Shown: piece after piece, positions 1 to 6,453 of the stretch | How positions within the stretch are numbered: position 1 is the first letter of the stretch | Layout of the letters: every line of letters starts with the position of its first letter | NCBI GenBank assembly: GCA_900764225.1 | Contig: CAAFNG010000096.1 | Span: forward strand, 1 to 17,039 | Length of the DNA stretch: 17,039 nt | Direction: 5' to 3' | DNA from: Lachnospiraceae bacterium | GTDB lineage: Bacteria > Bacillota > Clostridia > Lachnospirales > Lachnospiraceae | Program-made: the position numbers and the translations under genes | Notes under the pieces: model-generated | Told to the model about the DNA's origin: nothing | What the model saw: the letters and a program-made list of their open reading frames with translations, nothing else | Databases searched by the model: none

Positions 1-17
1 ATGTGTATAAGAGACAG
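1..17 (+). other. Nextera/Tn5 mosaic-end adapter remnant (non-genomic)
   Basis: The first 17 bases, ATGTGTATAAGAGACAG, are the 3' part of the Tn5 mosaic end used in Nextera tagmentation libraries. It points into the insert. It is technical sequence and should be trimmed; genomic sequence begins at about position 18. The matching adapter at the other end (17011-17039) makes a chance match very unlikely. Confidence 0.97.
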
Positions 18-23
18 GACATG

Positions 24-70
24 AACTGTCATACAGGAGATTAAGAGATTTCCTGTGTGGCAGTTTTTTT
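24..70 (+). terminator. Rho-independent terminator of an upstream, unseen gene
   Basis: Arms 25-38 (ACTGTCATACAGGA) and 51-64 (TCCTGTGTGGCAGT) pair over 14 positions, counting three G-U pairs, around a 12-nt loop. A run of seven T follows at 64-70. The U-tract lies on the + strand side only, so it ends a + strand transcript coming from beyond the left edge of the contig. No coding sequence for that gene remains in the window. Confidence 0.85.
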
Positions 71-112
71 ATATTATGTTTCAATTCTCCACTTTAACGC
101 GATATGATGTTT

Positions 113-130
113 TTGTGAATTATTTATCAA
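113..130. promoter_or_regulatory. Candidate Rex operator 1 upstream of adhE
   Basis: TTGTGAATTATTTATCAA fits the architecture of Rex (redox-sensing repressor) operators, TTGTTAA or TTGTGAA, four bases, TTAACAA. The left half-site matches 7/7 to the TTGTGAA form and the right half TTATCAA matches 6/7. Rex senses the NADH/NAD+ ratio and commonly represses adhE genes in clostridia, which is established family knowledge. No rex gene is in the window, so the assignment rests on motif and context. Confidence 0.6.
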
Positions 131-145
131 ATTTTTGAATTATTT

Positions 146-163
146 TTGTTAATTTTTTATCGA
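146..163. promoter_or_regulatory. Candidate Rex operator 2 upstream of adhE
   Basis: TTGTTAATTTTTTATCGA has a perfect left half-site TTGTTAA, a four-base spacer and a weaker right half TTATCGA (5/7 against TTAACAA). It resembles operator 1 and starts exactly 33 bp after it, about three helical turns, so two dimers could sit on the same face of the DNA. It ends 9 bp before the adhE -35 box. The region is very AT-rich, which raises the chance of an accidental match. Confidence 0.45.
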
Positions 164-172
164 ATTTTTCTA

Positions 173-201
173 TTGACGTCTGGCAAAGGCTAAACTATAA
201 T
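173..201 (+). promoter_or_regulatory. adhE promoter (-35 TTGACG, -10 TATAAT)
   Basis: A -35 box TTGACG (173-178) and a perfect -10 box TATAAT (196-201) are separated by the ideal 17 bp. Transcription would start near 208. A perfect -35 hexamer TTGACA also lies at 216-221, but its -10 partner is poor (TATTTT at 237-242, 15-bp spacing) and a TTAACGTTAA palindrome (227-236) overlaps it. A weak TTGCGT-17-TACTAT pair at 485-513 could add a start nearer the gene. Confidence 0.8.
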
Positions 202-663
202 GTGTTCATGATCGCTTGACAAAAGTTTAACGTTAATATTTTAACCGAATAATTGTGTGTTTGTTATTCAGTTGAAGCGTTTTATCTTTTGCCTGTCCCT
301 CATATGTATGCGTGTTTATTGTCAATACTGACAAATAATTAACATGTATTTTGTGCATAGTGCTGAATTTCAAGATTTTTTTGAAAGGATTTTCAAGAGG
401 TTCAGTTTACTGCAAAGTAACTTTTACCGTGTTTTCCCACACTTTCGGATTCGTCATTTTGCCCATAGCGGCAATTCCATGAATTTGCGTTTTTTTCTGA
501 ATTTTGTTACTATATCAGTATCAAAACAGAAAATTCAATCAGATTGAATCAGTAACGCAGTGCGGGGACTCACAAAAAAGCTCTGCAGCATCTGCCGGCT
601 GACAAAAAAATATGCCGACAGCACCACAGACTCATTATCATATGAATAACAGGAGGATTCCAC
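202..663 (+). promoter_or_regulatory. Long untranslated leader of adhE (about 455 nt)
   Basis: No convincing gene lies between the promoter and adhE. The 67-codon frame at 344-547 has no ribosome binding site and low-complexity content. Several small secondary structures are visible: a perfect inverted repeat TTGTCA-ATAC-TGACAA (319-334), TTTCAA/TTGAAA (368-386), a GCAA-tetraloop hairpin TTACT-GCAA-AGTAA (407-420), and a 7-3-7 hairpin ATTCAAT-CAG-ATTGAAT (533-549). None matches a riboswitch class I can name. The adhE ribosome binding site AGGAGG (651-656) ends the leader. A leader this long suggests post-transcriptional control, which is inference. Confidence 0.5.
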
Positions 664-3300
664 ATGGCAAAGAAAGAGACTATCCCAACCATCATCGACA
701 CTCCAGAAGCCCTGACCGCGAAAATAGCTGCAATGAAAGAAGCACAGAAGATCTTCGCTACCTACACACAGGAGCAGGTCGACAAGATCTTCAAGGCTGC
801 TGCTACCGCAGCTGACAAGATGCGTATTCCCCTTGCGAAAATGGCCGTTGAAGAAACCGGCATGGGAATCATGGAAGACAAGGTTATCAAGAACCATTAC
901 GCAGCAGAGTACGTTTACAATGCATACAAGAATACTCAGACATGTGGCGTTGTAGAAGAAGATAAAGCATACGGAATCAAGAAGATCCTTGAGCCGATCG
1001 GACTGGTTGCAGCAGTTATCCCGACTACCAACCCGACTTCTACAGCAATCTTTAAATCTCTTATCTCACTGAAAACACGAAACGCTATCATCATCAGCCC
1101 ACATCCACGTGCGAAGAAATCCACCATCGAAGCAGCGAAGGTCGTTCTCGAAGCAGCTGTTGCTGCCGGCGCACCAGAGGGAATCATCGGCTGGATCGAT
1201 GTTCCAAGCCTGGAGCTGACCAACATGGTTATGCAGAATTCCGATATCATTCTTGCTACCGGTGGTCCTGGAATGGTTAAAGCCGCTTACTCTTCCGGTA
1301 AACCAGCCGTAGGTGTAGGACCCGGAAACACTCCTGTAATTATTGATGACAGCGCAGATATCCGTCTTGCGGTTAACTCCATCATTCATTCCAAGACATT
1401 CGATAATGGTATGATCTGTGCTTCCGAGCAGTCCGTAACTGTTCTCGAGAGCATTTATAAAAAAGTAAAAGACGAATTCATCTACAGAGGCTGCTACTTC
1501 CTCAAGAAAGATGAGATCGAAAAAGTCAGAAAGACAATCATCATCAATGGCGCACTGAACGCCAAGATCGTAGGACAGAAAGCTGCTACTATCGCTGAGA
1601 TGGCCGGTGTTAAAGTTCCGGCTGATACCAAGATCCTTATCGGCGAGGTTGAATCCGTAGATATCAGCGAGGAATTCGCACATGAGAAACTTTCCCCTGT
1701 ACTTGCCATGTACAAGGCCAAGAACTTCGACGATGCTATCGCAAAAGCTGAGCGCCTTGTTGCTGATGGCGGATATGGACACACCTCCTCTCTCTACATC
1801 AATGTAAACGAGACAGAGAAGATGGATAAATTCGAGGCCGCTATGAAGACCTGCCGTATCCTCATCAATACACCTTCTTCCCAGGGTGGTATCGGAGACC
1901 TTTACAACTTCAAACTTGCTCCTTCCCTCACACTTGGCTGCGGTTCCTGGGGCGGAAACTCCGTATCCGAGAACGTTGGTGTGAAACATCTTCTCAATAC
2001 TAAGACCGTTGCTGAAAGGAGAGAGAATATGCTCTGGATGAGAACACCGGAAAAGGTTTACTTCAAAAAAGGCTGCATGCCGGTTGCTCTGGATGAGCTC
2101 GGTACTGTTATGGGCAAAAAACGTTGCTTCATCGTAACAGACTCTTTCCTCTACAAGAATGGTTACACCAAACCGATCGAGGATAAGCTGGACCAGATGG
2201 GCATTGTACACACATGCTTCTCCGATGTTGCTCCGGACCCATCTCTTGCTTCCGCAAAAGCAGGTGCAAAAGCTATGACAGCATTTGAGCCAGACTGCAT
2301 CATCGCTCTCGGCGGCGGTTCCGCAATGGATGCCGGAAAGGTTATGTGGATGCTCTACGAGAATCCGGATGCTGACTTTTCCGACATGTCCATGGATTTC
2401 ATGGATATCCGTAAGAGAATCTACACTTTCCCGAAAATGGGCAAAAAAGCTTATTTCGTAGCGATCCCGACCTCTTCCGGTACAGGTTCTGAGGTTACAC
2501 CGTTCGCCATCATCACAGACCAGGATACCGGCGTAAAATGGCCGCTGGCTGACTATGAGCTCCTTCCGGATATGGCGATCGTAGATACCAACAATATGAT
2601 GAGTGCACCAAAAGGACTGACTCGTGCTTCCGGTATCGATGTTATGACACATGCGATCGAGGCTTATGTTTCCATGATGGCTTCTGACTACACAGACGGA
2701 CTTGCGCTGAAGGCTGTCAAACTGGTATTCGACTACCTGCCACGTGCATATAAAGACGGCAATGATGTAGAAGCCAGAGATCATATGGCTAACGCTTCCT
2801 GCATGGCAGGTCTTGCATTCGCCAATGCTTTCCTTGGTGTAAACCACTCTCTTGCTCATAAGCTTGGTGCTTTCCATCACCTGCCACACGGTATCGCTAA
2901 TGCAGTAGTTCTTCTGGATGTTATGCGTTATAACAGTGCCGAGGTTCCTACTAAGATGGGTACCTTCCCACAGTATCAGTATCCAAAGACACTTGCACGT
3001 TATGCTGAGATTGGACGTTATGTAGGTCTTACAGGCAAAGACGATGCTGAAGTATTCGAGAAGCTTCTTGCAAAGCTGGATGAACTTATGAGAACTATCG
3101 AGATCCTTCCGACGATCCGTGACTACGGCGTAGATGAGAAATACTTCCTGGAGACTCTGGATGAGATGTCCGAGCAGGCCTTCAATGACCAGTGCACCGG
3201 CGCTAACCCGAGATATCCGCTTGTATCTGAGCTGAAAGAGATCTATCTCAAAGCTTACTACGGCGAAGCTCCAAAGAAAGAAGATAAAAAAGCTAAATAA
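664..3300 (+). CDS. adhE: Bifunctional acetaldehyde-CoA/alcohol dehydrogenase AdhE
   Basis: AdhE reduces acetyl-CoA to acetaldehyde and then ethanol, using two NADH, so it regenerates NAD+ during fermentation. The family typically forms long cytoplasmic filaments called spirosomes. The 878 residues fit the family (E. coli 891). The N-terminal aldehyde dehydrogenase domain (about 1-440) has the catalytic cysteine C252 in GMICASEQS. The C-terminal iron-dependent alcohol dehydrogenase domain (about 460-865) has the NAD-binding GGGS at 550-553 and the likely Fe ligands D659, H663, H728 and H742, in GIDVMTHAIE, NHSLAH and LPHG. ATG 664 follows AGGAGG by seven bases. The C-terminus is a short lysine-rich tail (KKEDKKAK). 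The gene stands alone, with its own promoter and terminator, and possible Rex operators upstream. All catalytic residues appear intact. Confidence 0.98.
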   Translation: MAKKETIPTIIDTPEALTAKIAAMKEAQKIFATYTQEQVDKIFKAAATAADKMRIPLAKMAVEETGMGIMEDKVIKNHYAAEYVYNAYKNTQTCGVVEEDKAYGIKKILEPIGLVAAVIPTTNPTSTAIFKSLISLKTRNAIIISPHPRAKKSTIEAAKVVLEAAVAAGAPEGIIGWIDVPSLELTNMVMQNSDIILATGGPGMVKAAYSSGKPAVGVGPGNTPVIIDDSADIRLAVNSIIHSKTFDNGMICASEQSVTVLESIYKKVKDEFIYRGCYFLKKDEIEKVRKTIIINGALNAKIVGQKAATIAEMAGVKVPADTKILIGEVESVDISEEFAHEKLSPVLAMYKAKNFDDAIAKAERLVADGGYGHTSSLYINVNETEKMDKFEAAMKTCRILINTPSSQGGIGDLYNFKLAPSLTLGCGSWGGNSVSENVGVKHLLNTKTVAERRENMLWMRTPEKVYFKKGCMPVALDELGTVMGKKRCFIVTDSFLYKNGYTKPIEDKLDQMGIVHTCFSDVAPDPSLASAKAGAKAMTAFEPDCIIALGGGSAMDAGKVMWMLYENPDADFSDMSMDFMDIRKRIYTFPKMGKKAYFVAIPTSSGTGSEVTPFAIITDQDTGVKWPLADYELLPDMAIVDTNNMMSAPKGLTRASGIDVMTHAIEAYVSMMASDYTDGLALKAVKLVFDYLPRAYKDGNDVEARDHMANASCMAGLAFANAFLGVNHSLAHKLGAFHHLPHGIANAVVLLDVMRYNSAEVPTKMGTFPQYQYPKTLARYAEIGRYVGLTGKDDAEVFEKLLAKLDELMRTIEILPTIRDYGVDEKYFLETLDEMSEQAFNDQCTGANPRYPLVSELKEIYLKAYYGEAPKKEDKKAK

Positions 3301-3328
3301 ATAACCTGTGGAACACCCCCTTTATATG

Positions 3329-3370
3329 AAGCCAGCCGGGAGCTTATGATACTCCCGGCTGGCTTTTTAT
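3329..3370 (+). terminator. adhE terminator
   Basis: A perfect 14-bp stem (AAGCCAGCCGGGAG at 3329-3342 with CTCCCGGCTGGCTT at 3352-3365) and a 9-nt loop are followed by a T-tract on the + strand. It lies 28 bp after the adhE stop codon and is GC-rich, as expected for an efficient end to a highly expressed gene. Confidence 0.95.
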
Positions 3371-3396
3371 TCGTTCATACTATTACAATTTCCAGA

Positions 3397-3477
3397 GCAT
3401 AAAAAGACTCCTGACACCAGTTTATAAATATGTTCTGCCAACATATTCTTCAAACTGTGCAGGAATCTTTTTTATGC
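3397..3477 (-). terminator. Long imperfect inverted repeat, probable (bidirectional) terminator of the aminotransferase gene
   Basis: Two arms of 38 nt (3397-3434 and 3440-3477) around a 5-nt loop CTGCC are imperfect reverse complements. Matching blocks are CATAAAAAGA/TCTTTTTTATG, CTCCTG/CAGGAA, CAGTTT/AAACTG and ATATGTT/AACATAT. Read on the minus strand, the stem is followed by TTTTTATG, giving a terminator 27 bp after the aminotransferase stop. Read on the + strand, it ends in TTTTTTATG and could be a backstop for adhE. The arms are longer than a usual terminator stem. Confidence 0.75.
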
Positions 3478-3504
3478 TTTTTCTCAGCTATATTGCTTAT
3501 TCTA

Positions 3505-4698
3505 TTATTTATTCAGGCCATACTCTGCAGCAAGTTTCTTAAACTCAGGCAGAGAATTCACAATCGTATCATAGGATACACAGTATGCAAGTCTTACATA
3601 ACCAGGGCATGCAAAAGAACTTCCCGGTACCATAAGAATGTTATACTTCTTTCCGGCCTCGCAGAAGGCTTTTTCATCGGCAACCGGAGACTTCACGAAG
3701 AGATAAAATGCGCCCTGTGGTTTGATGCATTCAAAGCCACATTCTGTCAGTCCGTTATAAAGAGCAAGACGGTTCTTGTCATAAGCTGCCACATCTGTCT
3801 TAGCATCCACGCATTTTGCAACCACCTTCTGGATCAGGGACGGCGCATTGACACAGCCAAGTGTACGGTTGGCGATCGTTGCTGCTGTGATCAGCTCTGC
3901 ACTTCCGTCTGCTTCATCCGGAATTACCAGATATCCGATACGCTCACCAGGAAGAGAAAGTGATTTACTGTAGGAGTATCCTACAACTGTGTTGTCATAA
4001 TATTTCGTAAGGTATGGAACCTCAACTCCGTCGTAAGCCAGTTCACGATACGGTTCGTCAGAGATCAGATAGATCACGGTACCGAATTCCTTCTGTTTTG
4101 CTTCCAGAATTGCGGAAAGTTTTTTGATTGTTTCTTCTGAATATACAACTCCTGTCGGGTTGTGCGGCGTGTTGACAATGACAGCTCTCGTCTTTGATGT
4201 GATCTTCTGCTCAAATTCAGCAAGATTCGGCTGGAAGGTTGTCGTATCCGGAGAGATTTCCACAAGAACACCATCATAGTTACGTACATATGCACCATAT
4301 TCCAGGAAATAAGGCGCAAAAACAATCACTTCTTCCCCAGGATTGAGGATTGTCTTCAGAATTACGTTCAATCCACTTGCTGCACCAACTGTCATAATCA
4401 GATTCTTTGCAGCAAATTTTGTATCAAAACGTCTGTTGAGGGATTCTGCGATTGTCTGACGTACATCCTCAAATCCGGCATTGCTCATATATCCATGAAG
4501 CACTGTAGGATCTGTATTATTGGTGATCTCAATGATCGCTTCACGGACACTGTCCGGAGCCGGTACGCTGGGATTTCCCAAACTGAAATCGAATACCTTA
4601 TCTGCACCGTATTTCGCACGAAGACGGTTGCCTTCCTCAAACATCATGCGGATGGCGGAATTGTTCTGTACATAGGGTTTCATTTTTTCTGATATCAT
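3505..4698 (-). CDS. Class I/II PLP-dependent aminotransferase (aspartate aminotransferase-like)
   Basis: A cytoplasmic fold-type I aminotransferase of 397 residues, which would move an amino group between an amino acid and a 2-oxo acid through pyridoxal phosphate. Visible family residues are the PLP Schiff-base lysine K245 in SYSKSLSLPGERIGY, N180 in NTPHNPTG, D214 in LISDEPYREL, and the substrate-carboxylate arginine in GYVRLAYC near the C-terminus. The N-terminal SLGNPSVPAP (39-48) is typical of this subgroup. The substrate cannot be read from sequence; AspC-like, alanine or aromatic aminotransferases are all possible. ATG 4698 has AAGGAG 11 bases upstream; a second Met at codon 6 (4683) is an alternative start. 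The gene is monocistronic, convergent with adhE, with an extended -10 promoter at 4758-4766. Confidence 0.93.
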   Translation of the reverse strand: MISEKMKPYVQNNSAIRMMFEEGNRLRAKYGADKVFDFSLGNPSVPAPDSVREAIIEITNNTDPTVLHGYMSNAGFEDVRQTIAESLNRRFDTKFAAKNLIMTVGAASGLNVILKTILNPGEEVIVFAPYFLEYGAYVRNYDGVLVEISPDTTTFQPNLAEFEQKITSKTRAVIVNTPHNPTGVVYSEETIKKLSAILEAKQKEFGTVIYLISDEPYRELAYDGVEVPYLTKYYDNTVVGYSYSKSLSLPGERIGYLVIPDEADGSAELITAATIANRTLGCVNAPSLIQKVVAKCVDAKTDVAAYDKNRLALYNGLTECGFECIKPQGAFYLFVKSPVADEKAFCEAGKKYNILMVPGSSFACPGYVRLAYCVSYDTIVNSLPEFKKLAAEYGLNK

Positions 4699-4741
4699 GG
4701 TGGTTATCGCTCCTTTTGTTTAGATTTATGTAAATTTTCTC

Positions 4742-4766
4742 TCAGTATTTACTGATTATTATATCA
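4742..4766 (-). promoter_or_regulatory. Aminotransferase promoter (extended -10) with overlapping palindrome
   Basis: On the minus strand TGATATAAT (4766-4758) is a perfect extended -10 element, TGN plus TATAAT. No good -35 lies 16-18 bp upstream; a TTGACA at 4796-4791 is too far away (27 bp). Transcription would begin near 4751, inside the perfect palindrome TCAGTA-TT-TACTGA (4742-4755). That position suits a repressor operator or a hairpin at the very 5' end of the mRNA. Which protein would bind is unknown. Confidence 0.55.
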
Positions 4767-4894
4767 AGTGTAACCCTTTACAGCTTTAGATGTCAATGCT
4801 TTATTTATTTAACGTAAGTAAGTATTACTACACACATTGAAAACATCTGCTGCAGCAATTCATATTCTACAATCAGTAACTGACTAACTGCTCA

Positions 4895-5452
4895 CTAAGA
4901 CTTTAATTTTGTCTCAGATTTTTTCCTCATAAACCACACAGATAATGAACTTCCTATTGCTGCTACCAGTAAGCCTGCCAGCACATCTGTCGGATAATGT
5001 ACACCCAGATACAGCCTGGAAAAAGCTACCAGTGCTGCCACAGCAACTGCCGGTACTCCGATCTTCTTCGGCAGCATCCGCACCATGACCAGCGCTACCG
5101 CAAAGGAAGCCGTTGTATGTCCAGACGGAAAAGAAAAGTCCGTGGGCTTTGCTATCAGCGGAATTAACGCTTCAATCTCTGCAAACGGACGCGGTCTTGC
5201 CACCAGATTTTTAAGAAGAAGATTCGTCACCAGAAATCCGAAGATCAGCGACAAAGCCGCCGCACATCCGGTTGTTCTTGTTTTCGGAATACACAGAAGT
5301 ACTATCACGCATACGATCCAGAACCACCCTCCGTTTCCCAGAAATGTAAAAAATTTCATAATTGCAGTCAGCGGATCCACCCGCAGATGCTGCTGGATCT
5401 GGAGCAGGATTTCCCCGTCCAGAGGTTGTATTGGCTGTAGAAAAGCGTTCAT
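4895..5452 (-). CDS. PAP2-family membrane phosphatase (undecaprenyl-diphosphatase or lipid phosphatase type)
   Basis: An integral membrane phosphatase of the PAP2/BcrC-PgpB superfamily, which removes phosphate from lipid phosphates such as undecaprenyl pyrophosphate outside the membrane. The three signature motifs are complete: K81-x6-R88-P89 in KNLVARPRP, P109-S-G-H112, and S145-R146-x5-H152-x3-D156 in SRLYLGVHYPTD. H112 and H152 are the expected catalytic histidines. Several hydrophobic segments (about 42-56, 62-80, 112-127, 131-145 and 157-175) indicate five or so membrane helices, with a basic C-terminus. I chose ATG 5452 (185 aa) because GGGGAAAG lies just upstream. The frame can extend to GTG 5467 (190 aa), which lacks a ribosome binding site. 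It could act in cell-wall carrier recycling or phospholipid turnover; the context does not decide. Confidence 0.88.
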   Translation of the reverse strand: MNAFLQPIQPLDGEILLQIQQHLRVDPLTAIMKFFTFLGNGGWFWIVCVIVLLCIPKTRTTGCAAALSLIFGFLVTNLLLKNLVARPRPFAEIEALIPLIAKPTDFSFPSGHTTASFAVALVMVRMLPKKIGVPAVAVAALVAFSRLYLGVHYPTDVLAGLLVAAIGSSLSVWFMRKKSETKLKS

Positions 5453-5467
5453 ATACTCTTTCCCCAC

Positions 5468-5705
5468 TTTCTATATTTTTTCAGGCAGAAGATTACGCCC
5501 AGATTTCCTCTGCCTGTTCTGTTTTGCATTATTATACCGTATTCTTTTTGTTTTTTCACAAACAGAAGTCAAACAATTGATTAATATTTTCTAAATTAAT
5601 TGCACCCCTTTTATAGCACACAACACTCTTCTCTCATAAAATACTTCTGCTTACAGAATTATTCGCCTGCGTTGGATCGTTTTAGCAATATAACTCCATA
5701 TGAAA
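5468..5705 (-). promoter_or_regulatory. Upstream region of the PAP2 gene with probable -10 box
   Basis: This AT-rich gap holds no gene. A perfect minus-strand -10 hexamer TATAAT lies at 5536-5531, without TGN and with only a weak -35 (TTGTGA, 19-bp spacing). An 8-bp perfect inverted repeat, CAGGCAGA/TCTGCCTG (5482-5489 and 5509-5516), would lie in the leader between this promoter and the start codon. It has no U-tract on the minus strand, so it is not a terminator in that direction. Beyond these I see nothing recognisable. Confidence 0.4.
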
Positions 5706-5752
5706 TAAAAAAACACCCCCGCACCGCGTAAATCCCGACAGTGCAGGGGCAT
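5706..5752 (-). terminator. Terminator of the V-type ATPase operon
   Basis: On the minus strand ATGCCCCTGCAC (5752-5741) pairs with GTGCGGGGGTGT (5724-5713) over 12 positions including G-U pairs. A run of T (A on the + strand, 5707-5713) follows immediately. The stem begins 8 bp after the stop codon of ntpD, so the operon ends here and no further ntp genes follow. Confidence 0.92.
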
Positions 5753-5760
5753 TTCATAAC

Positions 5761-6438
5761 TCACGACGATATCCGTTCCGCCTCCCGCTCTTTATAATGA
5801 TGAGCTTCCTCCAGCATCATATCCTTCACCTTCATCAGACGGATCTGGGTACTTCGCTCGTTCTCGTCCAGCTTCATGGTGATATACTTGATATTTGCCT
5901 GCGCTTCCGGTATGATCACGTGCTCAAGGGCATTTACACGACGCCTTGTTTTTTCGATCTCGGAAGCCATCAGCTGGCAGGCCTTTTCCACTTCTGCAAG
6001 ACGAAGCATATCCGGCAGAATATCCGCCAGGGATTTTACCGCCCCGTCCAGATCACTGGAGGTAAAAGCAAAACCATAGGAATAGATATCATTGGCATCC
6101 GGTGTTCTTGTCTTATATTCAAAAACAGGAATATCCACACTCATAACATTCCGCTTATCCGTTTCCAGATAAACCTCCTGCCTGGGTGCCATCAGAGCTG
6201 TATTCAGAGTCTCCTCCGACATTCCGGCTTTTGCAATGACAAAATTGGTATTGGCACTTCGGATACCAGCCTCTACCTTTTTTCGCAGCTCCATGTTCTC
6301 GCGCACAAGATCAAGGAACTGTCTCATCAGCTCATCCCGCTTATCCTTCAGAAGCTTATGACCACGTACAGCAGTGACCAGCTTCTTTTTCTGCTTCGTA
6401 AGCTCCATACGGGTAGGATTCACCTGTGTTGATGCCAC
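5761..6438 (-). CDS. ntpD: V-type ATP synthase subunit D (central rotor shaft)
   Basis: Subunit D is the long coiled-coil shaft that turns inside the A3B3 hexamer and, with subunit F, links it through subunit C to the membrane c-ring. The N-terminal NPTRMELTKQKKKLVTAVRG is characteristic of the family, followed closely by HKLLKDKRDELMRQF. N- and C-terminal helices (about 8-70 and 150-215) would form the antiparallel coiled coil; the middle has the usual short beta-rich insert. The 225 residues are slightly longer than usual for the family (about 210). The start is GTG 6438, preceded by the purine-rich AGGGGGGATGATTT; an ATG a few bases upstream (in GGATGATTT) is in another frame. It is the last gene of the operon, 15 bp after ntpB and 8 bp before the terminator. 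Confidence 0.95.
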   Translation of the reverse strand: MASTQVNPTRMELTKQKKKLVTAVRGHKLLKDKRDELMRQFLDLVRENMELRKKVEAGIRSANTNFVIAKAGMSEETLNTALMAPRQEVYLETDKRNVMSVDIPVFEYKTRTPDANDIYSYGFAFTSSDLDGAVKSLADILPDMLRLAEVEKACQLMASEIEKTRRRVNALEHVIIPEAQANIKYITMKLDENERSTQIRLMKVKDMMLEEAHHYKEREAERISS

Positions 6439-6453
6439 AAATCATCCCCCCTT

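Noticed and set aside
319..334. TTGTCAATACTGACAA as a third Rex operator
   Set aside because: It is a perfect inverted repeat, but the spacing between the TTGT and ACAA ends is 8 bp rather than 10 and the half-sites differ from Rex. Left as an unassigned repeat.
344..547. A 67-codon frame in the adhE leader (possible leader peptide)
   Set aside because: There is no ribosome binding site before the ATG, and the Phe/Arg/Ser-rich sequence looks like translated AT-rich DNA. Kept only as a non-coding leader.
1066..2889. A 607-codon open frame antisense to adhE
   Set aside because: It lies wholly within adhE, is Cys/His/Ser-rich with no recognisable domain, and has no ribosome binding site. It is a shadow produced by the strong codon bias of adhE.
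5573..5605. CAATTGATTAAT...ATTAATTG repeat upstream of the PAP2 gene
   Set aside because: The arms do not align without gaps and consist almost only of A and T; expected by chance in this composition.
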